A stretch of DNA of 64,000 nt from Micromonospora sp. MA102 (GTDB lineage: Bacteria; Actinomycetota; Actinomycetes; Mycobacteriales; Micromonosporaceae): NCBI RefSeq assembly GCF_025460765.1, contig NZ_JAMWEG010000015.1, forward strand, positions 62,001-126,000, read 5' to 3'. Positions 26,121-34,561 of this stretch are shown here, piece after piece (positions within the stretch are counted from its first letter, which is position 1; each line of letters begins with the position of its first letter). Below the pieces are notes generated by a model that was given only the letters and a program-made list of their open reading frames with translations, was not told the origin of the DNA and searched no databases. The position numbers were made by a program, and so were the translations under genes.

Positions 26121-26516
26121 TCAGGCGGCGCGGCGGGCCGGACGGCCGTCGCGACCGAGCGGGGCGAGCCGCCGCCAGCGGGGCAGCTCGGTCACCACGG
26201 TGGCCGCCGCCAGCAGGGTCACCGCGACCGCGACCGGCCGCGGCCAGGCCGCCCAGGCCCCGAGCGCGGCGGCGACCAGTTGCAGCAGCACCAGCGCGAC
26301 GGTGACCGGCCCGGACACCGGCACGATGACCTGCCGCTTGTCGCCGGGGGTGGCGAACACGGTGGGCAGGCCGATCAGCAGGACCACCGAGGCGACCGCC
26401 AGCACCACGGAGTGCCGGGCGAGAGCCCACGGGGTGGCGACCCAGGCGACCAGTTCGGTCAGGAAGCGCAGCGCGGAGGGCAGGTCGGGGCGCCCGGCCC
26501 GGTCGTTGTCGATCAC
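26121..26516 (-). CDS. Small membrane protein, possibly DUF2568/YrdB-like
   Basis: A 131-residue protein with about four hydrophobic segments (LRFLTELVAWVATPWAL, VVLAVASVVLLIGLPTVF, VTVALVLLQLVAAALGAWAAW, VAVAVTLLAAATVV). The start LRFLTELVAW and FATPGDK recall YrdB-like DUF2568 proteins, but I would not insist. No ribosome site stands out and the function is unknown. Confidence 0.6.
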   Translation of the reverse strand: MIDNDRAGRPDLPSALRFLTELVAWVATPWALARHSVVLAVASVVLLIGLPTVFATPGDKRQVIVPVSGPVTVALVLLQLVAAALGAWAAWPRPVAVAVTLLAAATVVTELPRWRRLAPLGRDGRPARRAA

Positions 26517-26612
26517 GGCCGCCAGTATGCCGAGCCACCGGGGGGCCTGCCCCGCCGGCCCGCACGCCCGGCCCGCTGGACCGGCTGCTGGCCCAGCTGA
26601 CCGCCGACGATG

Positions 26613-26659
26613 CGAGCACCGCCCCCGGGGGCGGGGACGGCGCTCGCGTCAGGTGCTCG
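26613..26659 (-). terminator. Hairpin downstream of the toroid-protein gene
   Basis: CGAGCACC (26613-26620) pairs with GGTGCTCG (26652-26659) around a nested CCGCCCCC/GGGGGCGG stem, 25 bases past the stop of the gene ending at 26685. Confidence 0.45.
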
Positions 26660-26684
26660 GTGCGACCCTGCCCAGCGGCGGGAC

Positions 26685-28349
26685 TCAACCAGGCCGGGAC
26701 GCGAGCCCGAGGTCCATGATCTGCACCGTGGCCTCCAGACTGCACCGCGTCTCCTGCTGCACCGGCCGGTAGAGCGACTCGAAGCCGGGACAGCCGCGGA
26801 TGCTCCGGCTCCACGTCGACAACGAGTCAGGCGGCGCATCCGGCTCCACACCGTTACCCGGCACCTGCATGGCAATCGCCACCTCCTTCACGAGCAGGCC
26901 GTCGGGCTTCCGCAACGCCGGCCCGACGAGGCTCGGCAGTGACGGGAAAGAGGCTTCCACCTCGGGACGGTTCTGCAGGAATTTCGAAATGCCGAGCATT
27001 GTCCAGGCGAGATAGCGGTCCTCTTCTCCCACCACCGGAAAAGCTGTTCCGCGGACCGGTGGCACCGTCATGCCCAACTCGTTCATCAACGAAATAACGC
27101 GGTCGCCCTGGGACACATTTTGCCGAGTCAAGCCTTTGGACAACCATGCGACGGAGGAGCTTTCCGCCTCTCGCTCCAGGTTCCTGTCGGCCCTGCCTCC
27201 ATACCGAAGAATGACGGCGGCCATGAGCATGTCCGTCAGACTGTTCTTGGCCTTGATCTGCGGAATGAGAGCGCGCACGGCGTCAATGGTCGCCGTCGGC
27301 AGCATGTCGCCGACAGCACCTGCCTTTTTCGCGAGGACCGCAACATAGTAGGTGTTCTCGAGCGTCCCCAACCGGACGATGTGGTCGCGGACCAGTCCGG
27401 TCCGGTCGTCCCGCCTGTCGCTGATCCGCGCGGCAAGCGGCCGCAGGCTGTCCCGCGGAAGACCGGCAGCGAGCCAGGATCGGACGAGGTAGTAGGACTC
27501 GAGTTCGTTGCCCGCGGCCGGCATCACGAGCAGCGGCTGGAGCCAGTCGCGCACCGATCGCCTGACGTCGTCGTCCAGACTGACCTTCGCCCGTTGAGCG
27601 AGGCAGAGCGCTCCGTAGACGTCCATCAACGACTCGGCCGACCGGGTCGGCGGAAGCGCGATGCCAGCGGACCCGCCGGTCCGCCAGGGGGACGGGTCCA
27701 GTCCCAACCCGTCCGCCGCCTGAGCCGCGCGGCACCTGGAGAACGCTCCGAGGCTCTCGCCCGCCGCGCCGTGCAGCACGTCGGCCAACTGGGACCGCTT
27801 GGCCCTGTCGAGCGGGATGTCCGCTGCCGCGGCGACCTCCACCACGGCGGCCACGCCCGCAACCTGGACAGCAGCGGGACCGGTCGGTAGCGGGACGTCG
27901 GAGATTCCGGTGAAGAGGTCGCGCGACAAGGCGACCTGGCCGCTCTCCTTGATCATGGCAGCCTGCCAACGGGCCCACAGGGGATCGGTTGTCGACTGGA
28001 GCGCGACGACCGACGACAAGGCTGCGACGTCGTTCACCGCCGTGGGTTCGCCGGTGGCGGCGGCCAGCGCCGGAAGCGCGTAGCCGCTGGCCGCGAGTGA
28101 CGGCTGCCCGTCGGAGCTCAGACCAGGACGAATGTAGAGGGAGTTCTCTCCGACAAGACCACGGAGGTCTCCGATGACCCCTGCGTAAGCCCCGTACCCG
28201 GTGTCGGATCTGCCGTCAGGAAGCATCACGACGGCGCCGGCGGCTCCCAGGACCAGTGCGGTTACCAGCGCGGCGGCGGCGCGCCCTCGCGGAAGGAGCC
28301 GCAGCACGCGGCTGCGGCTCCTTCCCGCCTCAGTGGCGGTGCGGGTCAT
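26685..28349 (-). CDS. Membrane-anchored protein with alpha/alpha-toroid-like repeats, function unknown
   Basis: A 554-residue protein. Residues 24-43 form one membrane helix after a basic N-terminus (R-rich, 8-23), so the bulk should lie outside the cell. Six segments share a helix pattern like prenyltransferase / squalene-cyclase repeats, S-x-x-x-TYY-A/V-x-x-L-x-x-x-G: about 84-99 (SLAASGYALPALAAA), 240-254 (SLMDVYGALCLAQRA), 282-296 (LESYYLVRSWLAAG), 329-344 (LENTYYVAVLAKKAG), 368-384 and 444-459 (DRYLAWTMLGISKFLQ). An alpha/alpha toroid is my inference. Start ATG 28349 lies 1 base after the stop of the upstream secreted-protein gene; the two are one unit. Base composition is visibly less GC-rich than the neighbours. 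No recognised family. Confidence 0.7.
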   Translation of the reverse strand: MTRTATEAGRSRSRVLRLLPRGRAAAALVTALVLGAAGAVVMLPDGRSDTGYGAYAGVIGDLRGLVGENSLYIRPGLSSDGQPSLAASGYALPALAAATGEPTAVNDVAALSSVVALQSTTDPLWARWQAAMIKESGQVALSRDLFTGISDVPLPTGPAAVQVAGVAAVVEVAAAADIPLDRAKRSQLADVLHGAAGESLGAFSRCRAAQAADGLGLDPSPWRTGGSAGIALPPTRSAESLMDVYGALCLAQRAKVSLDDDVRRSVRDWLQPLLVMPAAGNELESYYLVRSWLAAGLPRDSLRPLAARISDRRDDRTGLVRDHIVRLGTLENTYYVAVLAKKAGAVGDMLPTATIDAVRALIPQIKAKNSLTDMLMAAVILRYGGRADRNLEREAESSSVAWLSKGLTRQNVSQGDRVISLMNELGMTVPPVRGTAFPVVGEEDRYLAWTMLGISKFLQNRPEVEASFPSLPSLVGPALRKPDGLLVKEVAIAMQVPGNGVEPDAPPDSLSTWSRSIRGCPGFESLYRPVQQETRCSLEATVQIMDLGLASRPG

Positions 28350-28350
28350 G

Positions 28351-28860
28351 TCAGGTGCTCGCCGTGACGACCTTGGTCTGACCGTTGTAGTAGGCGGTCG
28401 CGGTCTCGTAACCGGTGACGCCCACCGTCCGCCAGTTCGTGCAGAGGCTGCCCGACATGTAGGAGCCGCGCGAGCCGTTGTTGTTGGTCCACGAGCCCTG
28501 GATCGGGTCACCGCTCTGACCGAAGGCGGTCACCGACGGCGAGACGCCCCAGGGGTCGAACTTGGTGGTGTTCTTGATCCAGTCGTGGCCGGAGACCGGG
28601 TTGCTGCCGCTCGTGATGAACGCCGACGAGGTCCAGTCGGCGCACCCGCCGCTCGCCCAGGTCTCGATCCAGATCTCGGCGTTGAGACGGGCGCCGTTGG
28701 AGAACCCGGACCAGTTCGAGCCCGAAACCTTCTCCGGCCCGCCGGCACCAGGACCTTCGACGGCGAGAGCCGGTGCGGCGGCCCCCATGGTCAGCGCGGC
28801 CACGGCCGCAGCGACGGTAGCGTACCTGCGAATGGCAGGTACAATCTTGTTGCCCTCCAC
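28351..28860 (-). CDS. Small secreted protein of unknown family, partner of the toroid protein
   Basis: A 169-residue protein with a signal peptide (residues 1-33: RRYATVAAAVAALTMGAAAPALA). The mature 136 residues are rich in Gly, Ser, Trp, Asn and Thr with two Cys (73 and 140), a likely disulphide, and look like a beta-sandwich (SGSNWSGFSNGARLNAEIWI, then SYMSGSLCTNWRTVGVTGY). GTG at 28860 has a perfect AGGAGGG 4 bases upstream; an in-frame ATG at 28950 would add 30 residues before the signal peptide and has no good ribosome site. I know no named family. The one-base spacing to the downstream toroid gene implies they work together at the cell surface. Confidence 0.72.
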   Translation of the reverse strand: MEGNKIVPAIRRYATVAAAVAALTMGAAAPALAVEGPGAGGPEKVSGSNWSGFSNGARLNAEIWIETWASGGCADWTSSAFITSGSNPVSGHDWIKNTTKFDPWGVSPSVTAFGQSGDPIQGSWTNNNGSRGSYMSGSLCTNWRTVGVTGYETATAYYNGQTKVVTAST

Positions 28861-28865
28861 AAACC

Positions 28866-28923
28866 CTCCTAGGGTGCGAGTTGTGGGGTGCACGTGGTTG
28901 CGGCGTTCCAGCGCCGCAACCAC
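28866..28923 (-). promoter_or_regulatory. Structured 5' leader of the secreted/toroid pair
   Basis: GTGGTTGCGGCG (28894-28905) and its exact complement (28912-28923) form a 12-bp stem with a 6-base loop, extendable by GGGGT/ACCCC. In the mRNA it ends about 34 bases before the GTG. Just before the start, ACCCT-AGG-AGGGT forms a small stem that holds the Shine-Dalgarno. Could be a leader regulating translation or an attenuator. Confidence 0.5.
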
Positions 28924-29506
28924 ACCCCCGTGTGCGGATGACTCTGCCATGTTCCCGCTACCGGGCGCAAGGAGTTGACTACGACCGATTTCGATGTCGT
29001 TTTTGGACTGACTCCTTCCCCCTACGTCGCACACGCGCCTTTTCCTCGCACACATATCTGCCCGCATATCGGCAGCGCATTAAGAGAAACGACGTCGACG
29101 GAGTGGGCCGGAAAATTCCTCGGCCCCCAGCGCGTGCGAGAAATCGAGCCGCCAGTCCGCCGGCAGGAAATGCGAGCCTCGCACAATGCGACGTCGGAAC
29201 GCCGATTGCATCGAGGTGTACGACGGTTCCTGAACCGCGCAGTCGGCTTGGGTCGGTCGACGCCACACTACACGTCGAGGCCCTCGCATAGGTGCCCGTC
29301 GACGGCTGGTGGCCGGCCACCCTCGTGCTCACCTGGCGCCTGTCGGATGACCGACCAGGCCCGCTGTTCCCGGACCGCCCGCTCGGCATCCGGCGGAGCG
29401 TCGGCGAGGTTGCGTGGCCACGCTCCGGACGCCGCTGGGACGGCACCAGATGGCCGCAGCGGCTTGAACGGCGGGATCTGACGGCCCATCCGGACCCCCG
29501 GCGTTG
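28924..29506. other. Gene-poor region upstream of the secreted/toroid pair
   Basis: No convincing gene is seen. Open frames here are Arg/Pro/Ser-rich, have no ribosome sites and resemble nothing I know. Base composition is mixed, with AT-rich patches at about 28990-29010 and 29041-29115 that could hold the promoter of the pair, but no clear -35/-10 pair was found. Confidence 0.5.
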
Positions 29507-29546
29507 CTCGTCCGGCCGGCACCGGAGACGGCGCCGGCCGGACGAG
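29507..29546 (-). terminator. Terminator of the tat genes
   Basis: A perfect 14-bp stem (CTCGTCCGGCCGGC and complement, 29507-29520/29533-29546) with a 12-base loop, about 60 bases past the tatC stop. Confidence 0.6.
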
Positions 29547-29608
29547 AGACGCCGGTGAAAGGCTCGGCCCCGCCTCCCGGGTCTGTCGAGGGGCGGCGGC
29601 GACAGGCC

Positions 29609-30562
29609 TCAGGTCATGTCGTCGTAGCGGCGCTCGATCGGCGCCGGGGCGGCGACCGGCTCGGGCGCTCCGACCGGGGCGGTCGCCTCGACCCCACCGA
29701 CGGCCCCGACCGGTTCGACGGTCAGGTCCAACGGCGAGACCTCGTCGTCGGGCACGTCGGCGTAGATCTCCCGGCCGCGCCTCCGCCGCTTGTCGTTGAT
29801 GAACGCCACCGCCACCGCGCCGAAGTAGAGCGCGGAGAGGCAGAACGCCAGCGCCGTCATGCCGAACGGGTCGGGCGTCGGCGTGACCACCGCGGAGAAC
29901 GCGAAGAACACGAAGATCGCCACCCGCCACCAGCCCAGCAGGCGCTTGGCGCTGGCCAGCCCGACGAAGTTGAGCATCAGCACGATGAGCGGGAACTCGA
30001 ACGCCACCCCGAACAGCAGGATCAGGTTCGTGACGAAGCCGATGTAGCGGGTGATGTCCAGCGTCGTGGTGACGTCGCCGCCACCGGAGACGTTGAGCAG
30101 GAACTCCAGGCCCTTGGACGTGACGAAGAACGCCAGCACCGCGCCGGCCGCGAACAGCGGCGCGGCCAGGGCGGTAAAGAAGTAGGCGTACCGCCGCTCG
30201 TGCCGGTGCAGGCCCGGGGCGATGAACGCCCAGAGCTGGTAGAGCCAGATCGGTGCCGCGATGATCAGGCCGACCCAGAGAGCGACCTTCATCTGCAGCA
30301 GGAACAGGTCGGCCGGACCGAGCTGGACGAAGTTGCAGTCGCCGTTGGCGAGCCGCGCCTTCGGCAGGTTGCAGTAGGGCATCTGCAGCACGTGCAGGAC
30401 CCGGCCGGAGAGCCAGACGCCGAACCCGAAGCCGACCACGATCGCCAGCGACGCGCGGAACAGCCGGTTACGCAGTTCCCGGAAGTGCTCGATGAGCGTC
30501 ATCGAGCCGTCGGCGGCCCGCTCGAACGTGCTCGGGCCGCGCTTCTTCAACCCGAAGGCCAC
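29609..30562 (-). CDS. tatC: Sec-independent translocase subunit TatC
   Basis: A 317-residue polytopic membrane protein, the twin-arginine signal receptor of the Tat export pathway. The N-terminal conserved MTLIEHFRELRNRLF contains the essential Glu of TatC. Six hydrophobic helices follow, with the P48-region MPYCNLPKA, then VGLIIAAPIWLYQLWAFIAPGL and FGVAFEFPLIVLML. The C-terminal 70 residues are a variable acidic/Pro tail. GTG start at 30562 with AAGGG upstream. Lies 20 bases after tatA on the same strand; the last gene of the pafB-pafC-tatA-tatC row. Confidence 0.95.
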   Translation of the reverse strand: MAFGLKKRGPSTFERAADGSMTLIEHFRELRNRLFRASLAIVVGFGFGVWLSGRVLHVLQMPYCNLPKARLANGDCNFVQLGPADLFLLQMKVALWVGLIIAAPIWLYQLWAFIAPGLHRHERRYAYFFTALAAPLFAAGAVLAFFVTSKGLEFLLNVSGGGDVTTTLDITRYIGFVTNLILLFGVAFEFPLIVLMLNFVGLASAKRLLGWWRVAIFVFFAFSAVVTPTPDPFGMTALAFCLSALYFGAVAVAFINDKRRRRGREIYADVPDDEVSPLDLTVEPVGAVGGVEATAPVGAPEPVAAPAPIERRYDDMT

Positions 30563-30582
30563 GGTGGTGGGGCCCTTTCGGA

Positions 30583-30864
30583 TCAGTTCTCGCGGACGCG
30601 CTGCACCGGGTCGACCGGCGGGGTGACCGGCTGCTGCGGCTGAGCGTGCTGCTGCTGCGGCGGGAGCGGCTGGTAGCCGGCCTGCGCGTCGGCCTTCTCG
30701 GCCAGGTCACGGTCGTCGTCGTCGTGCAGGCTCTTGGTCTCGGCCTTGAGGATCCGCAGCGAGCGGCCCAGCGAGCGGGCCGTGTCGGGGAGCCGCTTCG
30801 CGCCGAAGAGCAGGATCAGCACGACCACGAGTACCGCGATGTGCCACGGCTTGAGGAAACCCAT
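30583..30864 (-). CDS. tatA: Twin-arginine translocase subunit TatA
   Basis: A 93-residue pore subunit of the Tat translocase. The single N-terminal helix (MGFLKPWHIAVLVVVLILL), the hinge FGAKRLPDTARSLGRSLRIL and a charged amphipathic helix are diagnostic; the C-terminal half is a Gln/Pro-rich tail. The ATG at 30864 with TGGAGC upstream is chosen; upstream extension in frame is not needed. Upstream of tatC, as usual. It is separated from pafC by a small coiled-coil gene. Confidence 0.93.
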   Translation of the reverse strand: MGFLKPWHIAVLVVVLILLFGAKRLPDTARSLGRSLRILKAETKSLHDDDDRDLAEKADAQAGYQPLPPQQQHAQPQQPVTPPVDPVQRVREN

Positions 30865-31080
30865 GGGAAGCTCCAGTCGCTTTGTATCGGTCACGGGTGG
30901 TCGCCGCCCATCGTACGTGCGTCGCAGCGGCTTGCCACCCCACCCGGCCTGCTGGTGCGGACCCGGCCGGTGAAGTCTCGACCAACCCGAAGTGTCCCGT
31001 CAACCACCCGCGGCCGCGCGATCGTGCGCGCACCCGTCCCGGAACGCGCAGCCGACGCGCGCCGGAGCGGTCTGCGTCGA

Positions 31081-31329
31081 TCAGTCCCCGCGCCGGGCCT
31101 TGATCACCGTCATCCGCTCCTGCGCGACGGTTACCCGCTCCTGCAGCGACGCGGCCCGCGCCTGGAGCTCCTCGGCGGCGGAGCGCAGCGACTCCGCCTC
31201 GGCCTGGCGCCGCTGCAGGGCCGCCGCCGTGCGGCGCAGCCGGGGCAGCCGGGCCAGCACCGGCCGGACCGCCAGGGCCAGCACGACCAGCGCGAACAGC
31301 ACGACCCCGAGCACGATCCACGTCACCAC
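31081..31329 (-). CDS. Small membrane-anchored coiled-coil protein
   Basis: An 82-residue protein: a membrane helix (TWIVLGVVLFALVVLALAV, residues 3-21) and a long coiled coil (about 30-75, LQRRQAEAESLRSAAEELQARAA heptads). Starts 10 bases after the pafC stop, so it should be on the pafB-pafC transcript. No recognised family. Confidence 0.65.
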   Translation of the reverse strand: MVTWIVLGVVLFALVVLALAVRPVLARLPRLRRTAAALQRRQAEAESLRSAAEELQARAASLQERVTVAQERMTVIKARRGD

Positions 31330-31339
31330 GGCGGTCAGC

Positions 31340-32347
31340 CTACTGGGTGACGCCGGCCACCGCCGGGTCGGCGCGGTCGACCGGAGTGGCGTACGCGTCG
31401 AGCGCGGCGGCCGCCTGGGCCCGCACCTGCTCGGCCAGCTCGGTCGGCGCGACCACCGTCACGTCCGGCCCGAGCCCGAGCACGAACCGGCGGGCCCAGC
31501 CCAGGTCGGTGACCCGCAGCGACACGAGCCACTGCTCGCCGTCGGCCTCGACCCGCTCGCACGGGTAGTACTCGGTGATCCACCGCTCGCCCCGGCCGAT
31601 CCGCAGGGTGATCAGCGGCAGGTCCGGCGAGGGCCGGAACACCCCGTCGCTGAGGTCGTGCGGGCGGGCCTGTGGCGGGACCACCGCCTGCTCGGCCAGC
31701 TCGGTGACCGCGTCGATCCGGTCGGCCCGGAACAGCCGGACCGCCTCGGCCCGGCGGCACCACGCCTCCACGTACGCCCGGCCGCCGACCATCAGCATCC
31801 GCAGCGGGTCGATGGTGCGCTCGGTGGTCTCGTCCCGGGCGGCCGTGTAGTAGGTGATCCGCAGCGCGCGGCCGCGCTCCACGGCGGCGCGCAGCTCGCG
31901 GACCCGGGCCGTGTCGCCGGGCAGCCGCACCTCGACCGGGGCGCCGGCCAGGTCACCGGCCGCGCTCTCGATCTTGGCGAGGGCGCGCTCGACCGCCTCG
32001 CGGTTGGCCACCCCGGGCGTCTCGGCCAGCATCCGCAGCGCCACCACGAGGGCCAGGGCCTCGTCGGGGGTGAGCCGCAGCGGGCGGTCGATGCCGGCGT
32101 CGTAGGTGATGGTCACCCGGTCGCCGTCGAACGCCATGTCGATCAGGTCACCGGGGCCGTAACCGGGCAGCCCGCACACCCAGAGCAGCTCCAGGTCCTC
32201 GCGGAGCTGCTTCTCGGTCACTCCGAGGTCGTGCGCCGCCTCGGCGATCTCGATGCCGGGGCGGGCCAGCAGGTAGGGCACCAGGTTGAGCAGCCGGGCC
32301 AGCCGGTCCGCCGACGCGCGGCCGCCCCGGGCCGCCGGGCGGGTCAC
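31340..32347 (-). CDS. pafC: PafC, WYL-domain transcriptional activator
   Basis: A 335-residue WYL protein: N-terminal winged helix (RLARLLNLVPYLLARPGIEIAEAAHDLGV), then the WYL domain (RITYYTAARDETTERTIDPLRMLMVGGRAYVEAWC). With PafB it forms the PafBC activator of DNA-damage genes in mycobacteria (by homology). Its GTG/ATG start overlaps the pafB stop by 4 bases, consistent with 1:1 co-translation. Confidence 0.9.
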   Translation of the reverse strand: MTRPAARGGRASADRLARLLNLVPYLLARPGIEIAEAAHDLGVTEKQLREDLELLWVCGLPGYGPGDLIDMAFDGDRVTITYDAGIDRPLRLTPDEALALVVALRMLAETPGVANREAVERALAKIESAAGDLAGAPVEVRLPGDTARVRELRAAVERGRALRITYYTAARDETTERTIDPLRMLMVGGRAYVEAWCRRAEAVRLFRADRIDAVTELAEQAVVPPQARPHDLSDGVFRPSPDLPLITLRIGRGERWITEYYPCERVEADGEQWLVSLRVTDLGWARRFVLGLGPDVTVVAPTELAEQVRAQAAAALDAYATPVDRADPAVAGVTQ

Positions 32348-33342
32348 CGGGCACCCCCCGCCACGGCCAGGTCGTCGTGCCGGGTCGCGATCTCCTTCAG
32401 CCGCTGGATGACCGCCTCACGGACCTCCGGCGGCTCCAGCACCCGCACGTCCGGGCCGTAGCCGACGATGTGGCCGGCCAGGTAGTCGGCGTCGGCGTAG
32501 GGCAGGACGAGACGGTCGCCGTCCGGCCCGGCGTGGGTCTCCACCGCCCAGCGGCGCAGCCCCGCCGCGCGGCCGGCGGCGACCAGCACGGTGGCCCGGC
32601 CGGTGCGCTCCACCGGCCCGGACCAGCGGGCCACGTGGCTGATCAGGTCCACGCCGGCGGGCGGCTCGTACGCCCCGGGCTCGCCGGTCACCCGGACCGC
32701 GCCCACCACCCGGGAGAGCCGGAAGCAGCGGGTCGCCGCCCGGTCCAGGTCGTGGCCGACCACGTACCAGCGGCCGCGCCAGCACACCACGCCCCACGGC
32801 TGCACGCGGCGGCGGGTCGGCGCGTCCCGGTCGGGCACCCGGTAGTCGAAGTTGACCTCGCGCCGGTCGCGCGCGGCGGCGGTCAGCGGCGCGAACGCCG
32901 GGTCGACCGTGACCATCGGCTCCAGGCCCAGCGTGGCCTGCGGGTCCACGTCGATGCCGGCGGCGCGCAGCTTCGCCAGCCCCGAGGAGGCGGCGGCGGC
33001 CAGGCCGGCGTGCTGCCACAGCCGGGCCGCGATGCCCACGGCGGCGGCCTCGTCCGGTTCGAGGGGGATGTCGGGCAGGGCGTACTCGCGGGGCGCGATC
33101 CGGTAGCCCGGCTCGGCGTCGAACACGCTGGCCGTGCCGGTCTCCAGCGGCACCCCGAGCTCCCGCAGCTCGGCCTTGTCCCGCTCGAACTTGCGCTGGA
33201 ACGCCTCGTGGTCCTTGGCGTCGTCCGGATCGTGCTCGTAGCCGGGCACGGTCGCGGCGATCTGCGCGGCGGTCAGGAACCGTCGCGTGGACAGCAGGCA
33301 GATCACCAGGTTGACCAGGCGTTCGGTACGGGTCCGCGACAC
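32344..33342 (-). CDS. pafB: PafB, WYL-domain transcriptional activator
   Basis: A 332-residue WYL regulator: winged helix (RTERLVNLVICLLSTRRFLTAAQIAATV), then the WYL core (NFDYRVPDRDAPTRRRVQPWGVVCWRGRWYVVGHDL). The GTG at 33342 is chosen because homologues begin a few residues before the ERLVNLVI motif; the open frame continues upstream to 33432. Partner of PafC and divergent from the cation-efflux gene. Despite the name it is not a ligase component. Confidence 0.9.
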   Translation of the reverse strand: MSRTRTERLVNLVICLLSTRRFLTAAQIAATVPGYEHDPDDAKDHEAFQRKFERDKAELRELGVPLETGTASVFDAEPGYRIAPREYALPDIPLEPDEAAAVGIAARLWQHAGLAAAASSGLAKLRAAGIDVDPQATLGLEPMVTVDPAFAPLTAAARDRREVNFDYRVPDRDAPTRRRVQPWGVVCWRGRWYVVGHDLDRAATRCFRLSRVVGAVRVTGEPGAYEPPAGVDLISHVARWSGPVERTGRATVLVAAGRAAGLRRWAVETHAGPDGDRLVLPYADADYLAGHIVGYGPDVRVLEPPEVREAVIQRLKEIATRHDDLAVAGGAR

Positions 33343-33494
33343 GTGGGAAACGCTAGCAGCCCGCACGTCCGCAGCGCGCACCCGCGCGGGCGCGGCGCGC
33401 GGGAGTCCCGCCGCGGAGGCGATGCGCGCCACACCGCCCCGGGCCCGCCCCGGTCGCCGCGCGGAGGGCCGATGACGGCCATATGGTGGGTCGC

Positions 33495-34502
33495 ATGGCG
33501 GAGCCGGAGGTCAAGAGCGAGAGCGTCGGCACGGTCGTGGTGGCCGGCGCGGCGAACCTCGCCATCGCGATCGCCAAGCTGATCGCGGGCCTGCTCTCCG
33601 GCTCCGCGGCGATGCTCTCCGAGGCCGCCCACTCGGTCGCCGACACCACCACCGAGGCCCTGCTCTACATGGCGCTGCGCCGCGGGGCGCGGCCCGCCGA
33701 CACCCGGCACCCCTTCGGGTACGGCAAGGAGAGCTACGTCTGGGCCTTCCTCGCCGCGCTCTTCACGTTCGTGGTCGGCGCCGGCTTCGCCATCACCCAC
33801 GGCGTCACCACGATCCTCGTGCACGAGCACACCGGCGACTACCTGGCCTCGTACGTCGTGCTGGCGGTCTCCTTCGCCATCGAGTCGGTCTCGCTGGCCC
33901 GGGCGGTCCGGCAGGTCCGCAACGAGTCCCGCCGCTGGCGGGCCACCCCGCGCCGCTACCTGCGGCTGACCGCCGACACCACGGTCAAGGCGGTCTTCCT
34001 GGAGGACAGCGCCGCCCTGATCGGCCTGCTGCTCGCCGCCGCCGGGCTCACGCTGTCACACCTCACCGGCGACGAGGTCTACGACGGCGGCGCCTCGATC
34101 CTCATCGGCGTGCTGCTGCTGGTGGTCGCCGGCATCCTGGCCCGCAGCAACATCTCGCTGCTGGTCGGCCGGGCGGTGTCCGACCGGGTGCACCGGCAGA
34201 TCGAGCACGAGCTGGCCGGGCTGCCCGCGGTGGAGCGGATCGACACCCTGATGACCATGTTCCTCGGCCCCGAGGACATCCTGGTCGCCGCCAAGGTCGA
34301 CTTCCACGACGCTGCCACCGGCGCGGACATCGAGGCCGCCGCCGACGAGGCCGAGCGGCGGCTCACCGACAGGTTCCCGGAGATCGGGTACGTCTTCCTC
34401 GACCCGACCCGGTCGAGGCGCGGCAGCGACGGGCACCGGGCCCGGACCACCCAGGACGAGGACGAGCGGGCCGTGGACCAGGAGCCGGGCGGGGTGCCCT
34501 GA
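33495..34502 (+). CDS. Cation diffusion facilitator (CDF) metal efflux transporter
   Basis: A 335-residue inner-membrane CDF protein with about 5-6 hydrophobic helices. Metal-site motifs: HSVADTTTEALLYMALRRG (first HxxxD site) and RHPFGYGKESYVWAF; a second Asp site appears in LTADTTVKAVFLEDSAAL. The C-terminal cytoplasmic domain (LPAVERIDTLMTMFLG to IGYVFLDPTR) is complete. Exports Zn, Mn, Fe or Co; metal unknown. ATG 33495 with GGTGGG upstream preferred over 33483. Confidence 0.87.
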   Translation: MAEPEVKSESVGTVVVAGAANLAIAIAKLIAGLLSGSAAMLSEAAHSVADTTTEALLYMALRRGARPADTRHPFGYGKESYVWAFLAALFTFVVGAGFAITHGVTTILVHEHTGDYLASYVVLAVSFAIESVSLARAVRQVRNESRRWRATPRRYLRLTADTTVKAVFLEDSAALIGLLLAAAGLTLSHLTGDEVYDGGASILIGVLLLVVAGILARSNISLLVGRAVSDRVHRQIEHELAGLPAVERIDTLMTMFLGPEDILVAAKVDFHDAATGADIEAAADEAERRLTDRFPEIGYVFLDPTRSRRGSDGHRARTTQDEDERAVDQEPGGVP

Positions 34503-34561
34503 CCGGCGGGCCGGCGACCCGGCCGCAGGCCGGCCCGGCGCCGGCCGATACCGTGCCCGGC

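Noticed and set aside
28975..29481. Open frames on both strands upstream of the secreted/toroid pair
   Set aside because: No ribosome sites, biased composition, mutually overlapping; treated as non-coding leader and promoter region.
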